Shown one piece after another: positions 1 through 5,509 of a DNA stretch of 5,974 nucleotides. The first letter of the stretch is position 1. Every line of letters starts with the position of its first letter. The notes under the pieces are model-generated. The model was not told the DNA's origin. It saw only the letters and a list, made by a program, of their open reading frames with translations, and did no database searches. The position numbers and the translations under genes are program-made. This DNA is from Candidatus Neomicrothrix sp. UBA4542 (GTDB taxonomy: Bacteria > Actinomycetota > Acidimicrobiia > Acidimicrobiales > Poriferisodalaceae): positions 1,862 to 7,835 of the forward strand of contig DGLO01000110.1 in the NCBI GenBank assembly GCA_002388005.1, written 5' to 3'.

Positions 1-867
1 CGCGCCCGCAGGACCGGTTTGACCTTTGCGCCCGAAGCCGGCTCTTGGCGAATGCGTCAAATCATCAACAAGATGATCACTGAAGACGACCTCTACGGAG
101 CTGTTCGCTCGGCGTACAGCCAGGGATGGCATCGGATGAAGCTCTATTTTCTCACCGGGCTTCCTTCTGAAATGGACGAAGACACATTAGGGATCGCCGA
201 AATGGCGCAAAACTGTGTTGAAATCGGCGCGCAGTACACCAAAAAGGCTTCAGTCACTGTTTCGCTCGGGGGGTTCGTCCCCAAACCCCATACGCCCTTC
301 CAATGGTTCGGCCAGAACAAGCCCGAGGAATTACTTCGCAAGGTCGCGTTGTTGCGAAACGAAGTTCGGCGGAACAATCGGATTCAACTCAAATGGCATT
401 CACCAGAAGCTGCAACAGCCGAAGGGATTACCAGCAGAGGCGACCGTCGAATAGGTCGGGCAATCGAATACGTGTGGCGGCGAGGTGGAGTCTTCCAAGA
501 GTGGAGTGAACACTTCGACCTGACCTTGTGGCAAGAAGCCATGAACGCGTCAGGCCTATCTTTGGACTGGTACGTACACCGACATCGCGAAGAAGATGAA
601 GTTCTCCCGTGGGACCATATACACGCAGGACTTCACAAAGATTTTCTATGGCAGGACTGGCAAGACGCATTAGCTGGCTACGGCCTTGAGGATTGCCGCT
701 GGACCCCCTGTTACGACTGCGGGGCCTGCACTGAATATGGGATCGAACACGTGGTCGCGTCTCCGCTTCCTCCTAACGGAGGAAGCCAAGGCACCGGCCA
801 AGACCTAACAACTGGCCATCTGGTGCCAGTTGAGTTGCGCCCCAAAGCGGACGTAGGAGGTACATAA
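1..867 (+). CDS. B12-binding-type radical SAM protein, TIGR03960-like (C-terminal part, 5' end outside window)
   Basis: The frame is open from base 1, so the start, the expected N-terminal cobalamin-binding-like region and the CxxxCxxC cluster lie upstream; 288 residues are visible. Seen: the late radical SAM barrel with GLTFAPEAG at visible residues 6-14, YFLTGLPSE near 49-57, and the FVPKPHTPFQW segment at 92-102 typical of this family and of MiaB/RimO-like enzymes. Near the C-terminus is a four-cysteine cluster, C232-x4-C237-x2-C240-x2-C243, which could bind an extra metal or Fe-S centre. After that comes a family-atypical Gly/Pro-rich tail of about 40 residues, encoded by DNA that forms hairpins. 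Known: TIGR03960 proteins sit beside, or are fused to, a DUF2344 partner, as here. The substrate is not established to my knowledge. The RNase E and ribosomal protein neighbours suggest an RNA or ribosome role, which is inference. Family assignment is confident; function is not. Confidence 0.9.
   Translation, partial: RARRTGLTFAPEAGSWRMRQIINKMITEDDLYGAVRSAYSQGWHRMKLYFLTGLPSEMDEDTLGIAEMAQNCVEIGAQYTKKASVTVSLGGFVPKPHTPFQWFGQNKPEELLRKVALLRNEVRRNNRIQLKWHSPEAATAEGITSRGDRRIGRAIEYVWRRGGVFQEWSEHFDLTLWQEAMNASGLSLDWYVHRHREEDEVLPWDHIHAGLHKDFLWQDWQDALAGYGLEDCRWTPCYDCGACTEYGIEHVVASPLPPNGGSQGTGQDLTTGHLVPVELRPKADVGGT
765..786 (+). other. Perfect stem-loop 1 (9 bp, 4-nt loop), end of the radical SAM gene
   Basis: The arms GCTTCCTCC (765-773) and GGAGGAAGC (778-786) are exact reverse complements around the loop TAAC. 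No U-tract follows, so it is not an intrinsic terminator. It lies in the poorly conserved C-terminal tail of the radical SAM gene and is the first of four regularly spaced stems. The 3' arm contains GGAGG, but no start codon follows at a usable distance. The pairing is seen; its role is inferred. Confidence 0.6.
809..832 (+). other. Perfect stem-loop 2 (8 bp, 8-nt loop), end of the radical SAM gene
   Basis: The arms CAACTGGC (809-816) and GCCAGTTG (825-832) are exact reverse complements with an 8-base loop. It starts 44 bases after stem 1 and 47 bases before stem 3. It is wholly inside the coding region, so translating ribosomes would unfold it. No U-tract follows. Confidence 0.55.
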
Positions 868-881
868 TGCTGTGTACTACC
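856..881 (+). promoter_or_regulatory. Stem-loop 3, pairing the mini-ORF Shine-Dalgarno and looping its ATG
   Basis: GGAGGTACA (856-864) pairs with TGTACTACC (873-881) as seven Watson-Crick pairs, one G-T wobble and one A-A mismatch. The 8-base loop holds the radical SAM stop TAA (865-867) and the overlapping ATG (867-869). The strong Shine-Dalgarno GGAGG (856-860) lies in the 5' arm. Ribosomes finishing the radical SAM gene would open this stem, which fits translational coupling. The base pairing is direct observation; the regulatory role is inference. Confidence 0.45.
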
Positions 882-935
882 AGGGGTCAACGTGTCGCTC
901 CCACCCCAAAGGGTGGGAGACATCCGTGCGACTAA
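867..935 (+). CDS. Possible 22-codon leader peptide ORF between the radical SAM and DUF2344 genes
   Basis: The ATG at 867 overlaps the radical SAM stop (TAATG) and has a textbook Shine-Dalgarno, GGAGG at 856-860, six bases upstream. That is the strongest ribosome binding site in the window. It encodes 22 residues beginning MLCTTRGQRV and ending GRHPCD. It stops at 933-935, just past the DUF2344 GTG (926) in another reading frame. I recognise no homologue. The likely use is to carry ribosomes through stem-loop 4, which otherwise hides the DUF2344 ribosome binding site, followed by reinitiation at the GTG. Alternatively, this Shine-Dalgarno serves GTG 872 as an extended DUF2344 start (11-base spacer), and the mini-ORF is not a gene. 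Translation is unproven. Confidence 0.3.
   Translation: MLCTTRGQRVAPTPKGGRHPCD
898..919 (+). promoter_or_regulatory. Perfect stem-loop 4 (9 bp, 4-nt loop), sequestering the DUF2344 ribosome binding site
   Basis: The arms CTCCCACCC (898-906) and GGGTGGGAG (911-919) are exact reverse complements around the loop CAAA; seven of nine pairs are G-C. The 3' arm contains GGGAG, the only good Shine-Dalgarno for the GTG at 926 (six bases between 919 and 926). The folded form should therefore block initiation. No U-tract follows, so a terminator is unlikely. The stem lies entirely within the 22-codon ORF (867-935), whose translation would melt it. Confidence 0.6.
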
Positions 936-1672
936 GAATCCAATTTTCAAAGATTGGTAAAGTTCGTTTCGTCGGCCATCGCGACGTAGCCCGGATTGTT
1001 GAACGAGCCCTACGACGGTGCGGTACCCCCGTGACTTACAGCCAGGGCTTCTCACCACGGATGCGCCTAAGCTTCGGTTTGGCGCTCCCTACCTGCTACG
1101 AATCCGAAGCCGAATACCTTGATGTGCCCCTCGACCCGGAACACGTCGTCGATGACGGCGTCATGTGCGTCGGCTGGGGTCGAGGAAAATCCTGCAGCAC
1201 AGAACAATTGCGAACGACACTCAACGAAACCCTCCCAGAAGGTTTCGAGGTCACGGCTCTAGTCATTGAACCCAAGGGCGGCCCTTCACTACAAGAGTCA
1301 GTTACCAGTTGCACATGGCGCTTCGATATACGGGGAGCGACAATGAACAGTGTCGAACAGGCGATCGCTGTTGCTCTCGAAAGCGCGACGATAGACGTCG
1401 AACGAACAAAGAAAAACGAAATTCTCCGCGAAAACATTCGCGACGGTGTGCGTGAACTTCGGATCGATGGGATATCAGAACTCGGCCCGATCGTTGTCAC
1501 TGAACTCTCAGCGAAACCACGAGTCATTCGACCAAGTGAACTCTTGCAAGTTATTGCACCAGGGAGCGAACTCGGAATCGCCAAACGCACACACCAATGG
1601 ATCGAACGCGAGGGCAAGCGGAACGAACCGCTCATGCCAACAAACTCGCAAAAGCTTAAGGACCTTGCATAA
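926..1672 (+). CDS. DUF2344 / TIGR03936 radical SAM-linked protein
   Basis: A 248-residue protein of unknown molecular function that accompanies the TIGR03960 radical SAM protein in many bacteria, sometimes fused to it. It is presumably its partner or substrate-handling subunit (inference from linkage). Seen: the hallmark N-terminus VRLRIQFSKIGKVRF at residues 1-15 with GHRD at 17-20, the YSQGFSPRMRLSFGLALPT block at 38-56, and EAEYLDV at 61-67. The remainder is a less conserved alpha/beta region with a basic, polar tail. I chose GTG 926 because the family starts at this (M/V)RLR segment and GGGAG (915-919) precedes it. GTG 872, in the same frame, would add 18 residues that look unlike the family. 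The stop overlaps the next ATG by one base, so it is translationally coupled to the RNase gene. Confidence 0.88.
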   Translation: MRLRIQFSKIGKVRFVGHRDVARIVERALRRCGTPVTYSQGFSPRMRLSFGLALPTCYESEAEYLDVPLDPEHVVDDGVMCVGWGRGKSCSTEQLRTTLNETLPEGFEVTALVIEPKGGPSLQESVTSCTWRFDIRGATMNSVEQAIAVALESATIDVERTKKNEILRENIRDGVRELRIDGISELGPIVVTELSAKPRVIRPSELLQVIAPGSELGIAKRTHQWIEREGKRNEPLMPTNSQKLKDLA

Positions 1673-3537
1673 TGGATCACAACGAACCCGATAACGGGTC
1701 AACAGAACTCAAAGATATGAACACTAAAAGACGACGCAGAATTCTTGGAGGTGAAGCTCCGACCGAAGAGAACGATGACTCGAAACACGAGCAGGATCTC
1801 AAACCAACCAAGACCGAGCCTCGAAGTCGAACCCGAACACTCGCAAATCAGTCAACGTTTGAAAGCAAATCAAAAACTGGTCGACAGAAGAGGAAACGGG
1901 GACGGTCAGAGAAAAACACCACCGCAAAGGAATCTCCACCCGCCACGCGCAAACCACGGATCGGAGACACCCAGAAACCTTCAAAACCCCGACCCGAACG
2001 TTCCCCTGCGGACAAAGCGCCAGCAACAAAACCCCCTCGAAAACGGCGCCGCGGCGGCACCAAAGGAAAAGAGAAAAGCGACGCTGCTGCATCGAGTCAA
2101 CCAAAACCCAAACGTTCCACAAAGCCGGTCGAAGCGATCATCGCAGATACCCCGATCGACCTCGACGAACGTCAACTAGAACGGCGCCGCGGCAAAGAGC
2201 GCAAGGGACGCCCCATAGGTCGATACCAAATGCTCGCGCACGTCCATGAAGGAATCACACACATAGCGGTACTCGAGGGCCGCACGCTCATCGAGCATTA
2301 CGTAAGTCGCCCAGCGAATGACGTCAGCGAAATACACGGCAACATCTACCTAGGGCGAGTCCAAAACGTGTTACCCGGCATGGAAGCGGCGTTCGTTGAC
2401 ATCGGCACACCAAAAAATGCGGTGCTGTACCGCGGAGACGTCACCTACGACGCCGACGACATCGAAGGCACAAACGACCAACCTGCAGCGCCCAAGGCCA
2501 AAAAGCCCCGTGCAGGACGCCGGAAAGATGGGCCACGAATCGAAGATCTATTGACCGCGCGTCAGACCATCCTCTGCCAAGTCACCAAGAACCCGATCGC
2601 TCACAAAGGCGCACGGCTTTCCACCGAAATAAGCCTTCCGGGGCGCTTTGTCGTACTAGTCCCGAATAGCGACACGTACGGCATCTCGAAGCGACTCGGG
2701 GATCGAGAACGTCGCCGATTGAGAAACATTCTCGACAAGGTAAAGCCCGCCCAACACGGCGTAATCGTTCGCACCGCCGCCGAAGACGTCACAGCAGAAG
2801 AAATTGAAAGCGACGTTCGAAGGCTCCTAGACCAGTGGGAACAAATCCACAATCTCGCTGACAAAGCAAAAGCAGCGACACTTCTATTTCGCGAACCTGA
2901 ACTTGCAGTCAGAGTCGTTCGAGAAGAATTCAACAGGGACTATCGCGGCGTAATCATCGACAACGACGCCCTGTATCAACAGGTGAAGGGCTACATGGAC
3001 ACCATCACTCCGGCTCTCGCGGATCGCATCGAATTTCATGACACGACCAAGGAGCCATTACCACTCTTTGAGCAATACCACGTCTCGGAACAGCTACGGA
3101 AGGCAGTAGACCGCAAAGTCTGGTTGCCCTCTGGAGGTTCCCTTGTGATTGACCACACTGAAGCTCTGACAGTCATTGACGTCAACACCGGAAAAAACGT
3201 TGGTAAATCAAACCTCGAAGAAACCGTCTTTCGAAACAACCTTGAAGCCGCAGAGGAAATAGCCAAACAATTGCGATTACGTGACATCGGCGGGATCATC
3301 GTGATCGATTTCATCGACATGGAGATAAAGAAAAACCGCGACGAAGTCGTTCAGGTTTTCGAACAAGCACTAGCTCGGGACAAGACACGAACTCAGGTGT
3401 CCGCCATTTCGGATCTAGGTCTTGTAGAGATGACTCGTAGACGCATAGGCGAGGGACTTTTAGAATCACTGAGTAGCACCTGTGAGCATTGCGAAGGAAG
3501 AGGACTTGAACTTCAAGAGGCAGTGCTCAAAGTCTGA
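1672..3537 (+). CDS. rne: Ribonuclease E/G family endoribonuclease
   Basis: A 621-residue single-strand endoribonuclease that prefers 5'-monophosphate RNA and acts in rRNA maturation and mRNA decay. Residues 1-180 are a low-complexity, Lys/Arg/Pro-rich extension, probably disordered and RNA-binding, with patches such as RKRRRGG at 123-129. The S1 region begins about 219 and carries a basic insert near 266-290. The 5'-sensor motif VRT is at 366-368. The DNase I-like catalytic site has Asp503 (VIDVNTGK) and Asp546 (VIDFIDM), 43 residues apart as in E. coli D303/D346. The Zn-link is C604-E-H-C607, matching E. coli C404/C407. Only 14 residues follow, so there is no long degradosome-type C-terminal tail. 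ATG 1672 overlaps the DUF2344 stop and has AAGGA at 1658-1662. All key residues are present, so it should be active. RNase E and G cannot be separated firmly; the large N-terminal extension follows the actinobacterial RNase E pattern. Confidence 0.95.
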   Translation: MDHNEPDNGSTELKDMNTKRRRRILGGEAPTEENDDSKHEQDLKPTKTEPRSRTRTLANQSTFESKSKTGRQKRKRGRSEKNTTAKESPPATRKPRIGDTQKPSKPRPERSPADKAPATKPPRKRRRGGTKGKEKSDAAASSQPKPKRSTKPVEAIIADTPIDLDERQLERRRGKERKGRPIGRYQMLAHVHEGITHIAVLEGRTLIEHYVSRPANDVSEIHGNIYLGRVQNVLPGMEAAFVDIGTPKNAVLYRGDVTYDADDIEGTNDQPAAPKAKKPRAGRRKDGPRIEDLLTARQTILCQVTKNPIAHKGARLSTEISLPGRFVVLVPNSDTYGISKRLGDRERRRLRNILDKVKPAQHGVIVRTAAEDVTAEEIESDVRRLLDQWEQIHNLADKAKAATLLFREPELAVRVVREEFNRDYRGVIIDNDALYQQVKGYMDTITPALADRIEFHDTTKEPLPLFEQYHVSEQLRKAVDRKVWLPSGGSLVIDHTEALTVIDVNTGKNVGKSNLEETVFRNNLEAAEEIAKQLRLRDIGGIIVIDFIDMEIKKNRDEVVQVFEQALARDKTRTQVSAISDLGLVEMTRRRIGEGLLESLSSTCEHCEGRGLELQEAVLKV

Positions 3538-3545
3538 GCCAATTG

Positions 3546-3577
3546 CCCAGCTAGTTTGGGTCCCCGGAGACATCCGG
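3546..3577 (+). promoter_or_regulatory. Tandem small hairpins in the rplU leader
   Basis: Two short stems lie in the 56-base gap before rplU. In the first, CCCA (3546-3549) pairs with TGGG (3557-3560) across a 7-base loop. In the second, CCGGA (3564-3568) pairs with TCCGG (3573-3577) across the loop GACA. There is no U-tract. L21 mRNA leaders are known to be structured in some bacteria, so an autoregulatory L21 site is possible. A processing site between rne and rplU would look the same. The stems are short and could be fortuitous. Confidence 0.3.
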
Positions 3578-3584
3578 TAGCATG

Positions 3585-3589
3585 AAAGG
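3585..3589 (+). promoter_or_regulatory. Ribosome binding site deciding the rplU start
   Basis: AAAGG stands four bases before ATG 3594, the start that matches the universal L21 N-terminus. It overlaps the 8-bp palindrome AAGGCCTT (3586-3593), which could weakly self-pair. The competing ATG 3582 has only GGAG at 3566-3569, a rather distant 12 bases away and inside a hairpin. Confidence 0.45.
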
Positions 3590-3593
3590 CCTT

Positions 3594-3905
3594 ATGTACG
3601 CAGTTATCGCCACCGGCGGCAAGCAAGAAAAAGTTGAGACCGGACAGGTTCTCAACGTCGAGTTGCTGCAGGCAGACGAAGGTTCAGAGGTTACGTTTAA
3701 CCCCGTCCTCTTAGTCGACGATGACGCGGTGATGGCGACAGCCGACGAATTATCAGGAGCTTCGGTGATTGCCCGGGTCGTCGGAGAAACTAAGGGCGAA
3801 AAAATTCGCGGCTTTACATATAAGAACAAAACCAACAACCGCCGCCGATGGGGCCACCGCCAGCGGTATACGACCATCGAAATCACGAGTATCGCGAGGG
3901 GCTGA
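3594..3905 (+). CDS. rplU: 50S ribosomal protein L21
   Basis: L21 binds 23S rRNA in the large subunit. From ATG 3594 the product is 103 residues, the same length as E. coli L21, and begins with the family signature MYAVIATGGKQ. The C-terminal rRNA-binding segment around 73-91 (GFTYKNKTNNRRRWGHRQR) retains the RRR-x-GHRQ core. An in-frame ATG at 3582 would add MKGL; I disfavour it because L21 proteins begin at MYAV and the Shine-Dalgarno for it is poorly placed. It lies 56 bases after the RNase gene and one base before rpmA, whose Shine-Dalgarno is inside the rplU 3' end. The rplU-rpmA-obg order is conserved across bacteria. Confidence 0.96.
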   Translation: MYAVIATGGKQEKVETGQVLNVELLQADEGSEVTFNPVLLVDDDAVMATADELSGASVIARVVGETKGEKIRGFTYKNKTNNRRRWGHRQRYTTIEITSIARG

Positions 3906-3906
3906 A

Positions 3907-4158
3907 ATGTCAAAGACCAAAGGTGGGGGCTCAACTAAGAACGGACGCGATTCCAACGCTCAACGACTTGGCGTCAAGGTATTTGCAGGCGAAACCATTA
4001 ACGCGGGCGGCATCATAATCCGTCAACGGGGAACCAAGTTTCACCCAGGTCACAATGTAGGGATCGGCAAAGACGACACCCTCTTCGCTACCTGTGATGG
4101 CGTGGTGAAGTTCGGCTACCGCAAAGGTCGCCGGCTTGTGGACGTCGTCACCGACTGA
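3907..4158 (+). CDS. rpmA: 50S ribosomal protein L27
   Basis: L27 is an 83-residue large-subunit protein whose flexible N-terminus reaches the peptidyl transferase centre. Seen: the start MSKTKGGGSTKNGRDS, then RLGVK at 20-24, and the diagnostic RQRGTKFHPGHNVGIGKDDTLF block from 39 to 60, ending in VVKFGYRKGRR. The N-terminus is short and directly initiated. It has no Firmicutes-type cleavable extension ahead of the GGGST motif. The Shine-Dalgarno GAGGGG (3896-3901) overlaps the end of rplU with a 5-base spacer. One base separates it from rplU, so the two are co-translated. No clear terminator follows. Confidence 0.97.
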   Translation: MSKTKGGGSTKNGRDSNAQRLGVKVFAGETINAGGIIIRQRGTKFHPGHNVGIGKDDTLFATCDGVVKFGYRKGRRLVDVVTD

Positions 4159-4195
4159 GCTTTGGCCCACCACAGCTAAATATCTTTGTAACAAC

Positions 4196-4207
4196 ACACA
4201 TATGTGT
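4196..4207. promoter_or_regulatory. 12-bp perfect palindrome in the rpmA-obgE gap, possible operator
   Basis: ACACATATGTGT is an exact palindrome centred at 4201/4202. It lies 39 bases upstream of the obgE ATG, in the only sizeable gap of the second half (4159-4245). Its size and position relative to the putative -10 (4232) suit a dimeric regulator site near the -35 region. It has no loop, so it is better read as a DNA site than an RNA hairpin. No regulator is identified. Confidence 0.3.
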
Positions 4208-4231
4208 TTCAGTCAACGCGCTCACTCCCCG

Positions 4232-4245
4232 TATCCTCAATCTTC
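4232..4245 (+). promoter_or_regulatory. obgE: Possible promoter -10 for a leaderless obgE transcript
   Basis: TATCCT (4232-4237) fits the actinobacterial TANNNT -10 pattern and ends eight bases before the obgE ATG at 4246. That is close enough for transcription to begin at or beside the start codon. The 25 bases before the ATG are pyrimidine-rich and contain no Shine-Dalgarno, which supports leaderless initiation. No convincing -35 is visible. Read-through from rpmA may also supply obgE. Confidence 0.33.
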
Positions 4246-5481
4246 ATGGCGGGTTTCGTCGACGAATGCAACCTTCACGCGAAAGGTGGAGACGGAGGCG
4301 CAGGATGTGTGTCTTTCCGTCGTGAAGCCCATGTCGCGCGGGGAGGCCCAGATGGCGGCGACGGCGGAACGGGAGGAAGCGTGTGGCTCGTCGCTGACCG
4401 AAACGTTTCCTCACTCCTCGCCTTTAAGGACTTTCCCTTCCGTCGTGGCTCCGACGGTACACACGGCCAAGGAAAAAAGAAGCACGGGAAAAATGGCGAA
4501 GACCTAATGGTGAAGGTCCCCGAGGGAACCATGGTCCGCGATTTCGATGGTGCGATTCTGGCGGACCTAGTCGGCGCTGGGGATCGTTGGCTCGCCGCCG
4601 CTGGAGGCCGAGGCGGTCGCGGAAACACCAGATTTCTCTCAAACAAACGAAGAGCTCCCGCGTTCGCGGAGCAGGCAGAAATAGGGGAAGAACGATGGCT
4701 GCGGTTAGAGCTAAAACTCATGGCCGACGTCGCGCTCGTCGGGTTCCCGAACGCTGGAAAGAGCACGCTCATCTCAAGAGTTTCGGCTGCTAAGCCAAAA
4801 GTTGCTTCTTACCCCTTCACGACTCTGTCCCCGCATTTGGGAGTAGTACGAACCGACGATGAGTTCGAAATGGTTATCGCCGACGTTCCCGGATTGATTG
4901 AAGGCGCTGCAACAGGAAAAGGATTAGGACATCAGTTTTTGCGTCACGTTGAACGCGCAAGAGTCCTCCTCATGCTCCTTGACCTCGCCGAAGTTGAGGG
5001 GCGAACTCCAGAAGCCCAAGAAGAGATTCTGGTCAACGAACTCACCGAATACGACGCCGACTTGTTAAATCGCCCTCGTCTGGTCATCGGAACCAAATCA
5101 GACGTTGCGACGCTCGCTTGGTCGGGCCCAACCGTCTCTTCTGTCACAGGGCAAGGGATTGACACTCTCATTGGTCGGTTGCGACAACTGGTCGAACAAA
5201 CCCGAAAGGGTGATGACCAACCTGCTCAATATGTTGTTCATCAGCCAGTTCCGGAAGGAATTCAAGTGGTTCGGCGCGACAACGGAAGCTTCGAGGTTCT
5301 AGGCCGGCAAGCTCTACGGGCAGTAGCCCTCTCAGATCTCACCGACATTGACGCAATGAATCATGCCCAGGAACGTCTAGACCAACTGCGCGTTCCTCGA
5401 GCATTAGCCCGCGCAGGAGCAGCAGAGGGTGACGTCGTAATCATCGGCACTTTCCAATTCGAATACGAGCCCGATCGTTAA
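4246..5481 (+). CDS. obgE: GTPase Obg/CgtA, ribosome assembly
   Basis: Obg is an essential-class GTPase that associates with the 50S subunit late in its assembly and links it to growth and stress signals. The product has 411 residues. The glycine-rich Obg fold is at 1-158 (MAGFVDE start, GGDGG and GGPDGGDGG repeats). The G domain has G1 GFPNAGKST at 166-174, switch I FTT at 191-193, G3 DVPG at 213-216, G4 TKSD at 283-286 and G5-like SSVTGQG near 298-304. The C-terminal OCT domain spans about 328-408 and ends GTFQFEYEPDR. G4 is TKxD rather than the usual NKxD. ATG 4246 gives the canonical MAGFVDE N-terminus; GTG 4204 would add 14 unrelated residues. There is no Shine-Dalgarno, unlike its neighbours. 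It follows rpmA by 87 bases and precedes proB by 28. Confidence 0.96.
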   Translation: MAGFVDECNLHAKGGDGGAGCVSFRREAHVARGGPDGGDGGTGGSVWLVADRNVSSLLAFKDFPFRRGSDGTHGQGKKKHGKNGEDLMVKVPEGTMVRDFDGAILADLVGAGDRWLAAAGGRGGRGNTRFLSNKRRAPAFAEQAEIGEERWLRLELKLMADVALVGFPNAGKSTLISRVSAAKPKVASYPFTTLSPHLGVVRTDDEFEMVIADVPGLIEGAATGKGLGHQFLRHVERARVLLMLLDLAEVEGRTPEAQEEILVNELTEYDADLLNRPRLVIGTKSDVATLAWSGPTVSSVTGQGIDTLIGRLRQLVEQTRKGDDQPAQYVVHQPVPEGIQVVRRDNGSFEVLGRQALRAVALSDLTDIDAMNHAQERLDQLRVPRALARAGAAEGDVVIIGTFQFEYEPDR

Positions 5482-5509
5482 TCGGTGAAAGAGGCCTAGA
5501 AAGGTAGAT

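Noticed and set aside
872..925. An 18-residue N-terminal extension of DUF2344 from GTG 872
   Set aside because: The family begins at the VRLR segment (GTG 926), which has its own Shine-Dalgarno. The extension is encoded by hairpin DNA and looks unrelated. It is kept only as an alternative.
898..925. Intrinsic terminator after the radical SAM gene
   Set aside because: The stem is strong, but no U-tract follows and the next gene begins seven bases later.
1096..1680. A 194-codon open frame on the - strand, antisense to DUF2344
   Set aside because: It mirrors a clearly real + strand gene. The translation is Ser/Arg/Thr-rich with no recognisable domain.
1745..2179. A 144-codon + strand frame inside the RNase N-terminal extension
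   Set aside because: It is a shifted reading of the low-complexity Lys/Arg/Pro-rich region, with no homology that I recognise. The RNase frame is continuous into the conserved core.
4159..4195. Terminator after rpmA
   Set aside because: No stable GC-rich stem followed by T residues is visible in this stretch.
4136..4507. A 123-codon + strand frame bridging the end of rpmA and the start of obgE
   Set aside because: It overlaps conserved parts of both genes in another frame and has no recognisable domain.
4275..4772. A 165-codon open frame on the - strand across the Obg N-terminal domain
   Set aside because: It is the complement of the glycine-rich Obg fold, giving Pro/Ser-rich low-complexity protein. 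No ribosome binding site or family is recognisable.
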